From the NCBI GenBank assembly GCA_964634885.1, contig CAZWLN010000038.1, positions 1 to 44,407 of the forward strand: DNA of 44,407 nt, given 5' to 3'. Below the pieces are notes generated by a model that saw nothing but the letters and a program-made list of their open reading frames with translations, was not told the DNA's origin and made no database searches. Of the stretch, positions 24,804 to 34,284 are shown one piece after another; position 1 is the first letter of the stretch; the number at the start of each line of letters is the position of its first letter. The translations under genes were made by a program, and so were the position numbers. The stretch comes from DAINRZ01 sp964634885. Its GTDB lineage: Bacteria; Bacteroidota; Ignavibacteria; Kapaibacteriales; UBA2268.

Positions 24804-26128
24804 AAAGCATTACTGATAACCTGATGGATTTTGCGGAATATGTCGTAGAATTCGGTAAAAAGAACGGCGCAGGCGAGATACAGGTCGCCATCTCCGACAG
24901 CACCAATTTCTCTGTCGATGTCCAGGACGGTGAAGTGGAGAAACTGACACAGGCCGGCTCCAGGGAACTGAACCTGAAAGTAATTGTCGATTCCAAGACT
25001 GCGGTAGCTTCATCGTCAGATTTTTCGAAAGACACTCTTAAGAATTTAATATTGAATGCCATCGAAAGGGCAAAGCTTTCCAGCGCAGATGAATTTGCCG
25101 GGCTTCCGGAGAAACAGGAACTGAAGCTTAAGGCAGAACAACTGGATATTTTCGATCCGGCCATCGCCGAAATTCACCCGAAGAAAAAAATCGAAATTGC
25201 ACAACAATTGGAAAGGATTGCTCTTTCGGACAATAGAATCGGCAAATCCAGCGGCGCCTTTTTCGGCAATTACTCCGGACAAATCTTCTTTGCCGGTTCC
25301 AACGGCTTTTCCGGCAGCTACAACAGGACAAGCTGCTCCTGCGGCGTATCGCTACAAGCCGGCGCCGGCGTAGCTATGTACGAAGACGGGTGGTACAACA
25401 GCTCCACTTTCTATTCCGAACTGATGCCGGTGGAGAAAATAGCAGCCAAGGCCGTCGAAAACACTACACGTATGGCCGGGGCAAGAAAAATCCCCTCGCA
25501 GAACGTTCCTGTCATTTTCGAACCGAAAATGACATCGAGGATACTGTCGTTCCTCAGCCAGTGCCTGAGCGGACGGGCTGTCTATCTCAGCCAGTCGTTC
25601 CTTGCCGGCAAATTGAATGAGAAAATTGCACATAAAGACCTGACTATCATCGACGACGGGACAATGCCGCGCGCTTTGGGCAGCAGGCTTTTCGACGCCG
25701 AAGGCAGTCCCGCCGCAAGAAAACTTATTATTAAAAACGGAATATTGCAGAATTATCTGCTCGATCATTACAGTGCTAAAAAGCTGTCGATGAAGACTAC
25801 AGGTAATGCGGGCGGACCACAGAATTTCTATATAGAAGCCGGAGAGAAGACTGCCGACAGCATCATCAGGTCAACAGCAAAGGGACTGCTGCTGGTAAAG
25901 ACCCTGGGACAGGGTACAGTACCCACGACTGGAGACATCTCTACTGGCGCCTTCGGACTGTGGATTGAAAACGGACAGATAGCATACCCTGTTGCCGAGA
26001 TTACCATCTCGGGCAATCTGGGTACAATGCTGAAAAACATTACAGCTATCGGCGACGACCTGGTGTTCGACTCGACTCATCCCGGCCCGACAATCAAATT
26101 TGCCGAAATGACAATTTCCGGCACCTGA
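24800..26128 (+). CDS. pmbA: TldE/PmbA-family protein, partner of TldD
   Basis: The 442-residue product is the non-catalytic type of partner: it lacks the HExxxH of TldD but keeps the shared fold, including MPRALGSRLFDAEGSP and TAGNAGGP-like C-terminal segments (TTGNAGGPQNFYIEAG). The start codon overlaps the tldD stop (ATGA), with GGAGGT five bases upstream, so the two are translationally coupled. The N-terminus (MKSITDNLMDFAEYVVEFGK) is a soluble helix with no signal peptide, unlike the Tat-bearing TldD. Confidence 0.92.
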   Translation: MKSITDNLMDFAEYVVEFGKKNGAGEIQVAISDSTNFSVDVQDGEVEKLTQAGSRELNLKVIVDSKTAVASSSDFSKDTLKNLILNAIERAKLSSADEFAGLPEKQELKLKAEQLDIFDPAIAEIHPKKKIEIAQQLERIALSDNRIGKSSGAFFGNYSGQIFFAGSNGFSGSYNRTSCSCGVSLQAGAGVAMYEDGWYNSSTFYSELMPVEKIAAKAVENTTRMAGARKIPSQNVPVIFEPKMTSRILSFLSQCLSGRAVYLSQSFLAGKLNEKIAHKDLTIIDDGTMPRALGSRLFDAEGSPAARKLIIKNGILQNYLLDHYSAKKLSMKTTGNAGGPQNFYIEAGEKTADSIIRSTAKGLLLVKTLGQGTVPTTGDISTGAFGLWIENGQIAYPVAEITISGNLGTMLKNITAIGDDLVFDSTHPGPTIKFAEMTISGT

Positions 26129-26162
26129 GAACAGTTACCGTAAAAAAACCTGATTTCCACAA

Positions 26163-26191
26163 ACAAACCCTGGCCCAAAGCCGGGGTTTGT
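26163..26191 (+). terminator. Hairpin after the tldD/tldE operon
   Basis: ACAAACCCTGGC pairs with GCCGGGGTTTGT (one mismatch) around CCAAA, 34 bp after the stop. No T-run follows, so this is only a probable terminator. The remaining 220 bp to the next gene are AT-rich with no recognised signal. Confidence 0.45.
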
Positions 26192-26415
26192 GCTTCAGTA
26201 CCGCTCCCGGCCCATTCCAGGCACCTTAACACCATTCGACGGCCGAAGTAAATTTAATAATTTCAGTCAGTTATTATACTTACCTGAAAACACGGATTTT
26301 TAGCCACGACGAAAATAATCCTTGGAAAATCGTTGAAAATTTAGGAATTTAGCAATCGAAAAGGGATGAGGTATTTTGAAAATTATTTTTTAAATAAATT
26401 AGTAGGAATATCTCA

Positions 26416-29400
26416 ATGAGAGCAAAATTAAGTATTGGGTTTATTGTATTTCTTACAGTAATCAGCAGCCTTTTGGCCCAGAAAGAAGGCAATATCTGGT
26501 ATTTCGGTTACTATGCCGGAATCGACTTCAATGTATCGCCTCCAAAACCATTGTACAACAGTGCACTTAATACCAATGAAGGTTGTGCCACAATATGTGA
26601 CAAAGCCGGCGACCTTATGTTCTACACCGACGGAACAACAATCTGGAACAAAAATCACCGGGTAATGGTCAACGGTAACGGCCTCCTTGGCCATTCATCT
26701 TCGACACAGTCGGGAGTCATTGTTCCCAGGCCCGGGAGCAAGGATTTTTACTACGTTTTTACTGTTACCGACAAATACGAGAATTACGGCTTTTGCTACT
26801 CCATCGTTGACATGAGCCTTGACAGCGGCAGAGGCGCCGTCACAATTAAAAACCAGCAAATGCACCCGACTTGTGCAGAGAAAGTTACTGCCGTTACCCA
26901 TGCCAACGGAATAGATATCTGGGTAATCATGAAAGACTGGGGTAACGACGAGTTCCGTGCCTATCTCATTACCCCCAACGGCCTTAACGGCTTCGACAAT
27001 GAGGTCAAGGGCTATCCTGTCATCAGCAAGGCGGGTATGGTTCACCAGGGCGACGTCTATACAAAGATAGGCTACCTGAAAGCCTCCCCGGACGGTAAAA
27101 CACTCGCCCTTGCCAATTACGGCATGGGCTTTTCCGAACTTTTCGATTTCAACAACGCCACAGGCCAGATAACCCAAAAAATGCTGCTTTCGGGCAGCGC
27201 CTATCATTTTGCCTATGGTGTCGAATTCTCACCCGACGGCAGTAAATATTACGTTTCAACCTGCGACAATCCTTCGTTCCTATACCAGTTCGACCTTACT
27301 TACGACAACATCGACACCATCATCGCCAAACGCCATACCCTTTCTGAAATGGAAGGCGAAAACTACGCCGCTCTACAGGTCGCTTCCGACGGCAGGATAT
27401 ATCTTGCCATCGTCAATTTCCCCTACCTGGGCGTCATCAGCGAACCCAATGAAGCCGGCTCTTCATGCAAGTATAATTACCTGGGCTTTAACCTGGGCGG
27501 CGCCAAATCCCAGTACGGACTTCCTACCTTCATCCAGACATTCTTCTTTAACTTCTCCGGCAAGAATATCGACATGGGTTCCATTCCTGCCGAAACTGTC
27601 AAAGACTCGCTAATTACCAAATTCCTCGAGAACACCGGCAAATTCCCGATTACCGTCAAATCCATGGCCCTGAAGGACGGAGACGCCGACCAATTCGAAC
27701 TGCTGACCCAATCGGCCGAATTTACACTCGATTCGGGCGAGTATAAAGACATACAAATCAGGTTCAAACCTACGTCTGTCGGGTTGAAGAAAACCTATAT
27801 CGAAATAAAAATCGACACAAACACAATTTACTATTCCCTGAGCGGTACTGCCACAATCAAACCCGGGCCACTCGAGGCCATCAACATCGACATGGGCAGC
27901 ATCATCGTCCAGGACACCAAAGACTCCGTAGTCACCGCTTTCATTAGAAACATCGACGACGCCCCCGTAACAATCAACGACATTGTGCTTAGCGGCCAGG
28001 ACAACAGCCAGTTCGCCGTATTGAACTTCAGCCAGCCGATGACCATTGCCGCAAACAGCGTCCAGGACATCGAGTTCAGGTTCCAGCCCACAAGCGCCGG
28101 GCAGAAGACAGCACAGATCAATATTTACGGTGACAGGGATACGATCACACAGTCCATTACCGGCCTGGCAATCGACAAACAGAGCCTGCTCTCCGCTTTG
28201 AGCATCGACATGGGAGATGTAATTGTCTCCTCAACTAAGGACTCCGTTGTCAGCGCCTACATCAGGAACCTGTCACAGTTCGACATTGAAATCGACTCCA
28301 TGAGGCTTACCGGTGGCAACGCAGGCGAGTTCTCAATACTGTCCGGCCTGCCACCTTACACCCTGACATCCAACGCCACGATGGACGCGACCTTCCGCTT
28401 CTCCCCCGCCACCAAAGGCGTGAAGTCTGCCACAATAGAAATATACGGCGCCGACACAGTCTTTTACAGGTCAATACGCGGAACAGGCATCAGGGCTGTT
28501 GACGACACGGCATCCTGCGACGAAACATATTTCACATTCCTCGATTTCGGCGATGTATCGAGACTCCATCTCAACGGCAAAGCCAACAAATACAACAATT
28601 ACCTGAGACTGACAAGCAGCGTCAACCACCTTACCGGCTCTGCCTGGTGGCACCAGCAGGTACCTGTCAAGAACGGCTTTACTACCGAATTCCGTTTCAA
28701 GTTCAGCGAAGGCTCTAACGACAACGCCGCAGACAACTCTCTTCCCGGCGCCGACGGCATCGCCTTCGTCATCCAGAACAGCAGCCCCGAAGCCCTCGGT
28801 ACTTACGGCGGCGGCATCGGCTACAACCAGATACCCAACAGCCTGGCAATAGAGTTCGATACATACTCCAACGACGAGAATCAGATTGAAAACTTTTTCG
28901 ACCCCAACGGCAATCATATTGCCGTACAAAGCAACGGCAAGAATCCCAACTCTTCCTTCCACAAGGACGCCTATACTCTTGGCATGGCCGACTCGGTACT
29001 CGACATCAGGCCGAACAACACAACGTACTACGTGAAGATCGACTACAACATCGAACCTCTGACACTCAGGATTTACATCGACAAGACCGGCGATTTCCTT
29101 GCACCGGCACTTACAGTCAGCAACCTGGAAATCAACAGGCTGCTTGACCTCCTGTACAGCGAAGGCGCATACGTTGGCTTTACTTCGGCAACAGGCAGCG
29201 CCAGGGAAAACCATGAGATACTAAGTTGGACATTCTGTCCCAAACCCAGCAACGGGCAGCTTACTGAAGCAGAAGAACCGGCAGAAGAAAGCGCCGCCAT
29301 CACAGGCGCCTATCCGAACCCCTTCAGCGACATTCTCAACATAAGCGTTAATGCACAAGCAACGGACGACGTCGAATTGTCGGTTTTTGACTTACTCGGC

Positions 29401-29550
29401 AACAGGATTGCAACCCTCGGCGAGGGCATTGCCCTTTCCGGCAGCAATACCTATTCATGGAACGCCACGAACATGTGCGCCGGCAACTATTACTATGTCA
29501 TCACGGTCAACGGTGTAAGAACCGTCGGCCAGGTTCAGCTAATTAAGTAG
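26416..29550 (+). CDS. Type IX-secreted multidomain protein with lectin-like domain
   Basis: The 1044-residue product has a signal peptide (MRAKLSIGFIVFLTVISSLLAQ). Residues 25-375 form a beta-propeller-like domain starting NIWYFGYYAGIDF, a type common in Bacteroidota. Three immunoglobulin-like choice-of-anchor repeats start near 385, 492 and 596, each with IDMG(S/D)(I/V) and ending in a Gly-rich turn. Residues 705-940 resemble an L-type (legume) lectin domain, with GADGIAFVIQNS, GGGIGY and SLAIEFDTYSN. The last 80 residues (AYPNPFSDILNISV ... NYYYVITVNG) are a type IX sorting domain. Surface carbohydrate binding is suggested by the lectin-like part but not shown. Confidence 0.85.
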   Translation: MRAKLSIGFIVFLTVISSLLAQKEGNIWYFGYYAGIDFNVSPPKPLYNSALNTNEGCATICDKAGDLMFYTDGTTIWNKNHRVMVNGNGLLGHSSSTQSGVIVPRPGSKDFYYVFTVTDKYENYGFCYSIVDMSLDSGRGAVTIKNQQMHPTCAEKVTAVTHANGIDIWVIMKDWGNDEFRAYLITPNGLNGFDNEVKGYPVISKAGMVHQGDVYTKIGYLKASPDGKTLALANYGMGFSELFDFNNATGQITQKMLLSGSAYHFAYGVEFSPDGSKYYVSTCDNPSFLYQFDLTYDNIDTIIAKRHTLSEMEGENYAALQVASDGRIYLAIVNFPYLGVISEPNEAGSSCKYNYLGFNLGGAKSQYGLPTFIQTFFFNFSGKNIDMGSIPAETVKDSLITKFLENTGKFPITVKSMALKDGDADQFELLTQSAEFTLDSGEYKDIQIRFKPTSVGLKKTYIEIKIDTNTIYYSLSGTATIKPGPLEAINIDMGSIIVQDTKDSVVTAFIRNIDDAPVTINDIVLSGQDNSQFAVLNFSQPMTIAANSVQDIEFRFQPTSAGQKTAQINIYGDRDTITQSITGLAIDKQSLLSALSIDMGDVIVSSTKDSVVSAYIRNLSQFDIEIDSMRLTGGNAGEFSILSGLPPYTLTSNATMDATFRFSPATKGVKSATIEIYGADTVFYRSIRGTGIRAVDDTASCDETYFTFLDFGDVSRLHLNGKANKYNNYLRLTSSVNHLTGSAWWHQQVPVKNGFTTEFRFKFSEGSNDNAADNSLPGADGIAFVIQNSSPEALGTYGGGIGYNQIPNSLAIEFDTYSNDENQIENFFDPNGNHIAVQSNGKNPNSSFHKDAYTLGMADSVLDIRPNNTTYYVKIDYNIEPLTLRIYIDKTGDFLAPALTVSNLEINRLLDLLYSEGAYVGFTSATGSARENHEILSWTFCPKPSNGQLTEAEEPAEESAAITGAYPNPFSDILNISVNAQATDDVELSVFDLLGNRIATLGEGIALSGSNTYSWNATNMCAGNYYYVITVNGVRTVGQVQLIK

Positions 29551-29671
29551 TTTTTTTATGGAAAAACTTATTGATATTTCGTATATTTACAAAAATGGAT
29601 TAAGTTTTGGTATGCTATTTGCAAAAGGAAACGCAAATATATACTTGAACAAAATGTGAGAAGGCGCTGAT

Positions 29672-30034
29672 ATGCAGGTAACAAATATCAACCAGGGCTC
29701 AACAACAGCGGTAAACATAGCCGCTTACCAGAAGTCTGAGTCCAGGACAATCGACAAGAACAAGGAAGTTAAAGACAAAGTCAGCACGGAACCGCTGCCT
29801 CCCTTTTCCAGCTGGCAAAAGGACATACTCCTGGATGTCATCGGGATGCTGGAGAATAATATGCAGGTGGAGAATAGTCACCCACTGAGCAAAGCGGAAG
29901 CCAAGCCGATTGATACTTTCGAGGAGGCCATCCTGGAACTCGCCAACGTCAACTCCGAGCAATTTGCCCAGGATGCATCCCAGGCACAGGCGAACCTGGA
30001 CCCTCAGAGCGTTCTTGAACTTTTCCTGGAGTAG
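29672..30034 (+). CDS. Small acidic protein of unknown function
   Basis: The 120-residue product has no signal peptide and no motif I recognise. The first 40 residues are Gln/Asn/Ser-rich and probably disordered. The rest is helical and acidic (ILLDVIGMLENNMQV, FEEAILELANVNSEQF) and ends in SVLELFLE. GAGAAGG upstream is a good ribosome binding site, and a strong terminator follows, so it is a real single-gene unit. Confidence 0.65.
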   Translation: MQVTNINQGSTTAVNIAAYQKSESRTIDKNKEVKDKVSTEPLPPFSSWQKDILLDVIGMLENNMQVENSHPLSKAEAKPIDTFEEAILELANVNSEQFAQDASQAQANLDPQSVLELFLE

Positions 30035-30112
30035 CGCACTCGCCGTCAGACTTGCATTATCCCCCTGCCTGCGTGAACCTGAGCAGTTCCCGCAGCGCTG
30101 TACAGATATAAC

Positions 30113-30147
30113 AAAAGGGCTTGCCTCACGGGGCAGGCCTTTTTTTT
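30113..30147 (+). terminator. Rho-independent terminator
   Basis: GGGCTTGCC pairs with GGCAGGCC (one G-T pair) around a short loop, ending in a run of eight Ts. It lies 79 bp after the small acidic gene. The further 180 bp to the next gene are AT-rich with nothing recognised. Confidence 0.9.
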
Positions 30148-30329
30148 GGTTAATATATACCCTTTTGAGAATAATAGTAAAAACTAACCCTGCCTTATTT
30201 TTTACAAAATAATCATATATCACAAACAAATTATTCTCAAATATTTCCCCTCTTTTTTTTCCATTTCTCTGCTTTTCTTGTTAATTTGTTTTCAAAATTT
30301 ATAATGATTTATAATTTTTTGGAGATATT

Positions 30330-32378
30330 ATGAGATGCTGTAATAAAATAGTATGTTTCTTTCTTGTCCTATTCTTAACAAGCGGTGCTATAATGGCAAA
30401 AAATACAATGGAAAAATCGAATATCGACGCCAAAACAATCGATAAAACAATCGCCGGCCTCGCAGCCAAATACGGCAGCGGCGAGAAAGAGCGGATGGAA
30501 AAGGGCGTAAGGCAGGCCGCCTTGATGTGGTACCCGAGCGACGGCACACCCGCCGGCTTCACCGAATTCTGTACCGCGAACTTCCTGCCCAAAGGAAAAG
30601 ACCTCGACAAGCTTTTCAACAGGCTGTCCCAGAACTTTGAGATCATCGGAGGGAATTTCACGAAAATGTCTGTGGACATGAGGAAACCCATCGACCTCGA
30701 CATCGACGAGATACTCGGCATCGATGAGATCTTCGCCGGCTATTCCCCCAATTCCCACATCAAGGATGACTTCTTCGCAAACAAGATTGCTTTCCACATC
30801 ATCCTCAACTTCCCGGCCTTTTCACTCCAGGAGAAAGAACAGTCCGGCGCCCGCTGGACAGCAAAAGAATGGGCCCTTGCAAGGATGGGCGACATCTTCA
30901 CCTCCCGCGTGCCTGCCGCCGTACAGCAGCGCATCTCCGAAGCAGTAACCAACGCCGACGCATACATCGCTTCCTACAACATATTCGTAGGCTTCCTCGT
31001 GGACGACAAAGGCAAGACCTATTTCCCGAAAGACAAAAAACTCATTACCCACTGGAACCTCAGGGATGAACTCAAGTCGCAGTACGCCCAGCCCGACGGA
31101 CTGGAAAAGCAGAAGATGATCTTCGAAGTGATGAAGAGGATAATCACCCAGACAATACCCGAATGTGTCGTCAACAGCAACAAATACACCTGGAATCCCT
31201 TCACGAACAAGGTCTTCGACAACGGCAAAGAAATCCCCTCCAAGCCAGAACCCGACACCAGGTATGTCAAACTGCTCAATAACTTCAAAGCAGTAATAGA
31301 AGAAGACAAATACTCTCCCCAGTACCCCACATACATTATGAGGAAATTCGACCAGGAGATGGAAATACCCCAGGAACAGATTGAAAAGCTCTTCACCGAC
31401 TTCGTGTCCTCACCCACCGTCCGCAAGGTAGGCACGCTCATCAAACAGAGGCTCGGCCGCGACCTTCAACCCTTCGACGTCTGGTACGACGGTTTCAAAG
31501 CGAGAAGTACAATTTCCGAAGCCGACCTCGACAAAGTTACTAAGAAGAAATACCCCGACAGGGCAGCCTTCTCAAGCGACCTTCCCAATATCCTCGTAAA
31601 ACTGGGATACACACCCGACAAAGCAAAACAAATTGCCGCCGAGATAGAAGTCGAGCCTTCGAGAGGCCCCGGCCATGCTCTGGGCGCCGAGATGAAATCG
31701 ATGAAATCTTACCTCAGGACACGCATTGGTAAAGACGGAATGGATTACAAAGGCTATAACATCGCCGTTCATGAATTCGGCCACTGCGTCGAACAGACAC
31801 TCACAATCCACGATGTCCCCTTCTATATGATCAAAGGCGTGCCGAGCACAGCTTTTACAGAAGCCATGGCTTTCGTGTTCCAGAAAAGAGACCTCGAACT
31901 GCTGGGCATCAAAGACAACAGCGGCAACAAGAAACAGTTGATGGCGCTGGACAACCTCTGGTCCACATACGAGATCATGGGCGTTGCCCTCGTTGACATG
32001 AACGTCTGGAAGTGGCTCTATGCCCATCCCAAAGCCACACCGCAGCAGTTGAAAGAAGCAGTCATCGCCACGGCAAAAGACGTCTGGAACAAATACTACG
32101 CCGACGTTTTCGGTGTCAGGGACCAGGAAATACTGGCAATCTACTCGCACATGATCGACAATCCCCTCTACCTGTCGGCCTATCCCGTGGGACACATCAT
32201 CGAGTTCCAGGTCGAAAGCTTCATCAAAGGCAAGAACCTGGCAGAACAGATGCAGAGGATGCTCGTCCAGGGCAGGATCATACCCCAGTTGTGGATGAAA
32301 GGAGCCGTCGGCACCGGACTTTCAACACAGCCGAGCCTCGACGCTGCAGAAGAAGCGCTCAAATACATCAAAAATTAA
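30330..32378 (+). CDS. Secreted gluzincin-type zinc metallopeptidase
   Basis: The 682-residue product has a signal peptide (about residues 1-23). The catalytic motif HEFGH is at 481-485, and a glutamate at 511 (STAFTEAMAFVFQ), 26 residues beyond the second histidine, is a fitting third ligand. This spacing is that of M3-like gluzincins; the HExxxH of M49 is not present. The preceding long helical region (residues 30-470) is also M3-like. The exact family is uncertain. A periplasmic or surface role in protein or peptide breakdown is inferred from the signal sequence. Confidence 0.75.
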   Translation: MRCCNKIVCFFLVLFLTSGAIMAKNTMEKSNIDAKTIDKTIAGLAAKYGSGEKERMEKGVRQAALMWYPSDGTPAGFTEFCTANFLPKGKDLDKLFNRLSQNFEIIGGNFTKMSVDMRKPIDLDIDEILGIDEIFAGYSPNSHIKDDFFANKIAFHIILNFPAFSLQEKEQSGARWTAKEWALARMGDIFTSRVPAAVQQRISEAVTNADAYIASYNIFVGFLVDDKGKTYFPKDKKLITHWNLRDELKSQYAQPDGLEKQKMIFEVMKRIITQTIPECVVNSNKYTWNPFTNKVFDNGKEIPSKPEPDTRYVKLLNNFKAVIEEDKYSPQYPTYIMRKFDQEMEIPQEQIEKLFTDFVSSPTVRKVGTLIKQRLGRDLQPFDVWYDGFKARSTISEADLDKVTKKKYPDRAAFSSDLPNILVKLGYTPDKAKQIAAEIEVEPSRGPGHALGAEMKSMKSYLRTRIGKDGMDYKGYNIAVHEFGHCVEQTLTIHDVPFYMIKGVPSTAFTEAMAFVFQKRDLELLGIKDNSGNKKQLMALDNLWSTYEIMGVALVDMNVWKWLYAHPKATPQQLKEAVIATAKDVWNKYYADVFGVRDQEILAIYSHMIDNPLYLSAYPVGHIIEFQVESFIKGKNLAEQMQRMLVQGRIIPQLWMKGAVGTGLSTQPSLDAAEEALKYIKN

Positions 32379-32384
32379 GAATAT

Positions 32385-32415
32385 TTTGAAAACAGCATAA
32401 TAAACCATAATTTTG
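32385..32415 (+). promoter_or_regulatory. Bacteroidota-type promoter for gcvPA
   Basis: TTTG (32385-32388), 19 bp, then TAATTTTG (32408-32415) match the consensus at all defined positions. It begins 7 bp after the peptidase stop, so gcvPA is transcribed independently. Confidence 0.7.
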
Positions 32416-32466
32416 TATGTTTATATAGTTTATAAGATAAAAGGATAATAAGTAGGAGTAATTGAA

Positions 32467-33807
32467 ATGCCATTTATACCGAACACGGACAATGACCGTA
32501 AGGAAATGCTTAAGAAGATCGGGGTTTCCTCATTCGATGACCTCATCGGGAACATACCTGCAAACCTGAGACTGAAGGGCGACCTGAACCTTCCACCCCA
32601 GCTTTCTGAATACGAAGCCTTTAAGTTATTGGAATCATTATCATCCCTTAATAAATCAGCCATTAATAATGCCTGTTTCATGGGCGGCGGTTCCTACGAC
32701 CACTATGTACCTGCAATGGTAACATCCATCATCGACAGGCCCGAATTCCGCACTGCATACACACCCTACCAGGCAGAAGTGTCCCAGGGCACTCTCCAGG
32801 TAATGTACGAATTCCAGTCGATGGTCTGCGCACTTACAGGCATGGACGTGGCCAACGCTTCGATGTACGACGGCGGTACGGCAATTGCCGAATCCTGCCT
32901 TCTGGCCTCCACACACAACAACAGGAAAGAAATACTCATCGCCGGCAGCATCAATCCCCAGTACAAAAAAGTAATGGAAACTGTTACCTGCGGCAAGAAG
33001 CTGGTGTTCAGGACAATCGCCGGCGAAGACGGCACCTGTGACCTGAAGGCTCTCGCCTCTGAGATTACCGACGCCACTTCGGCAGTCGTAGTTCAGCACC
33101 CGAATGTTTACGGCAACCTGGAAGACGTCTTCGAGATCGGCAAGATTGCCCATTCGAAGAACGCTCTGTACATCAGTGTGTTCGACCCCATTTCCCTGGG
33201 CATGTTGGCTTCCCCCGGCGAATATGATGCAGACATAGCCGTTGCCGAAGGCCAGTCCCTCGGCATCCCGATGAGTTATGGCGGCCCGTACCTCGGCTTG
33301 TTTACATCGAAACAGCAGCTTGTCAGGAAAATACCAGGAAGGCTCTCAGGCGTATCCAAAGACGCTGACGGAAACAGGGCATTCGTTCTCACGCTCCAGA
33401 CCAGGGAACAGCAGATCAAAAGAGAAAAAGCCACTTCGAACATCTGCTCCAACGAAGGCCTGATGATGCTTGCAGCCTCCGTTTACATGACTGTCATGGG
33501 CAAACAGGGCATCAAAGACGTTGCCGAACAGTCCTTCGAAAAAGCTCATTACCTGGCAAAGGAAATCAGCCGTATCGGTGGTTTCAGCCTCCTGAACGAC
33601 AAACCTTTCTTCAAGGAATTCCTCGTAAAGACTCCGGTAAAAGCAGCTGCCATCATCGAAGAAGCCGCTAAGGACGGCATCCTCGCAGGCATCGACACTT
33701 CCCGTTTCAAGGAATGTAAAGAAGGTTTGCTGGTAGCAGTTACCGAGAAGCGCACGATTGAAGAAATGAACAAATTCATTGAAGTATTGAAAAAATTTGC
33801 AAAATAG
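32467..33807 (+). CDS. gcvPA: Glycine dehydrogenase (decarboxylating) subunit 1
   Basis: The 446-residue product matches the N-terminal half of glycine-cleavage P-protein. It has FMGGGSYDHYVPAMVTSIIDRPEF-type start sequence, FQSMVCALTGMDVANASMYDG and SYGGPYLG. In split P-proteins the catalytic PLP lysine is on subunit 2 (GcvPB), which is not in the window. Together with GcvH and GcvT the enzyme decarboxylates glycine and feeds one-carbon units to folate. AGTAGGAG before the start is a good ribosome binding site. The leader from the predicted promoter is too short for a glycine riboswitch. Confidence 0.95.
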   Translation: MPFIPNTDNDRKEMLKKIGVSSFDDLIGNIPANLRLKGDLNLPPQLSEYEAFKLLESLSSLNKSAINNACFMGGGSYDHYVPAMVTSIIDRPEFRTAYTPYQAEVSQGTLQVMYEFQSMVCALTGMDVANASMYDGGTAIAESCLLASTHNNRKEILIAGSINPQYKKVMETVTCGKKLVFRTIAGEDGTCDLKALASEITDATSAVVVQHPNVYGNLEDVFEIGKIAHSKNALYISVFDPISLGMLASPGEYDADIAVAEGQSLGIPMSYGGPYLGLFTSKQQLVRKIPGRLSGVSKDADGNRAFVLTLQTREQQIKREKATSNICSNEGLMMLAASVYMTVMGKQGIKDVAEQSFEKAHYLAKEISRIGGFSLLNDKPFFKEFLVKTPVKAAAIIEEAAKDGILAGIDTSRFKECKEGLLVAVTEKRTIEEMNKFIEVLKKFAK

Positions 33808-33830
33808 CGTTTATTAATAATAGTTCTTTG

Positions 33831-33874
33831 TATGTCATTCTTGCCTGTATTGTGCAGGAATGACATAATTTTTT
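33831..33874 (+). terminator. Rho-independent terminator of gcvPA
   Basis: TATGTCATTCTTGC (33831-33844) pairs with GCAGGAATGACATA (33854-33867), one mismatch in 14, followed by ATTTTTT. It is 24 bp past the stop. Confidence 0.9.
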
Positions 33875-33947
33875 AACATGGGTGGAAACAGGGTAATAAG
33901 TCCATTGGCAGGCATTGCCGGCCGATGGACAGAATGCCCGCCGGTAT

Positions 33948-34280
33948 ATGCTGAAATTTATTGAATATATCAGCCGTAAGAGGAAATTGATAATAACACT
34001 GTTGATAATCGCCGGTGTTATTAGTGTCATGGCCTTCTCCACACATGGGCTGATTACCCGTATCGGACTTGAAATCGACAATTCCAATTACAGGGACCTG
34101 ATTGGACAGGAGATCAGCGTCAGCGATTCACTCAACAAGCGTATCAGGCTGCTGCAAACCGACCTCACCGAGATTGAAAGAATTGCACGGGAGAACTACG
34201 GCATGATCAAACCCGGCGACAAAGTGTATTTCGTCAAAGATACGGATTCTGTTGCTGTTAAACCTGAAGACGGAGATTAA
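33948..34280 (+). CDS. FtsB/DivIC-like septum formation initiator
   Basis: The 110-residue product has a short basic cytoplasmic N-terminus, one membrane helix at about 13-30 (KLIITLLIIAGVISVMAF), a coiled-coil stretch (SVSDSLNKRIRLLQTDLTEIERIA) and the closing motif ARENYGMIKPGDKVYFV typical of FtsB/DivIC. Such proteins bridge FtsL and FtsQ in the divisome. I start at ATG 33948 because the protein then begins MLKFIEYISRKRK; a TTG 33 bp upstream is possible. It heads a tight four-gene run. Confidence 0.85.
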   Translation: MLKFIEYISRKRKLIITLLIIAGVISVMAFSTHGLITRIGLEIDNSNYRDLIGQEISVSDSLNKRIRLLQTDLTEIERIARENYGMIKPGDKVYFVKDTDSVAVKPEDGD

Positions 34281-34284
34281 CCCG

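Noticed and set aside
26163..26191. Hairpin after tldE as a strong rho-independent terminator
   Set aside because: The stem is good but no T-run follows on the plus strand; kept only as a weak call.
30280..30329. TAnnTTTG promoter before the metallopeptidase
   Set aside because: The closest sequences (TAATTTG, TAATTTTTTG) have wrong spacing inside the box.
32379..32466. Possible glycine riboswitch before gcvPA
   Set aside because: The leader after the predicted promoter is only about 45 nt, far too short for that riboswitch.
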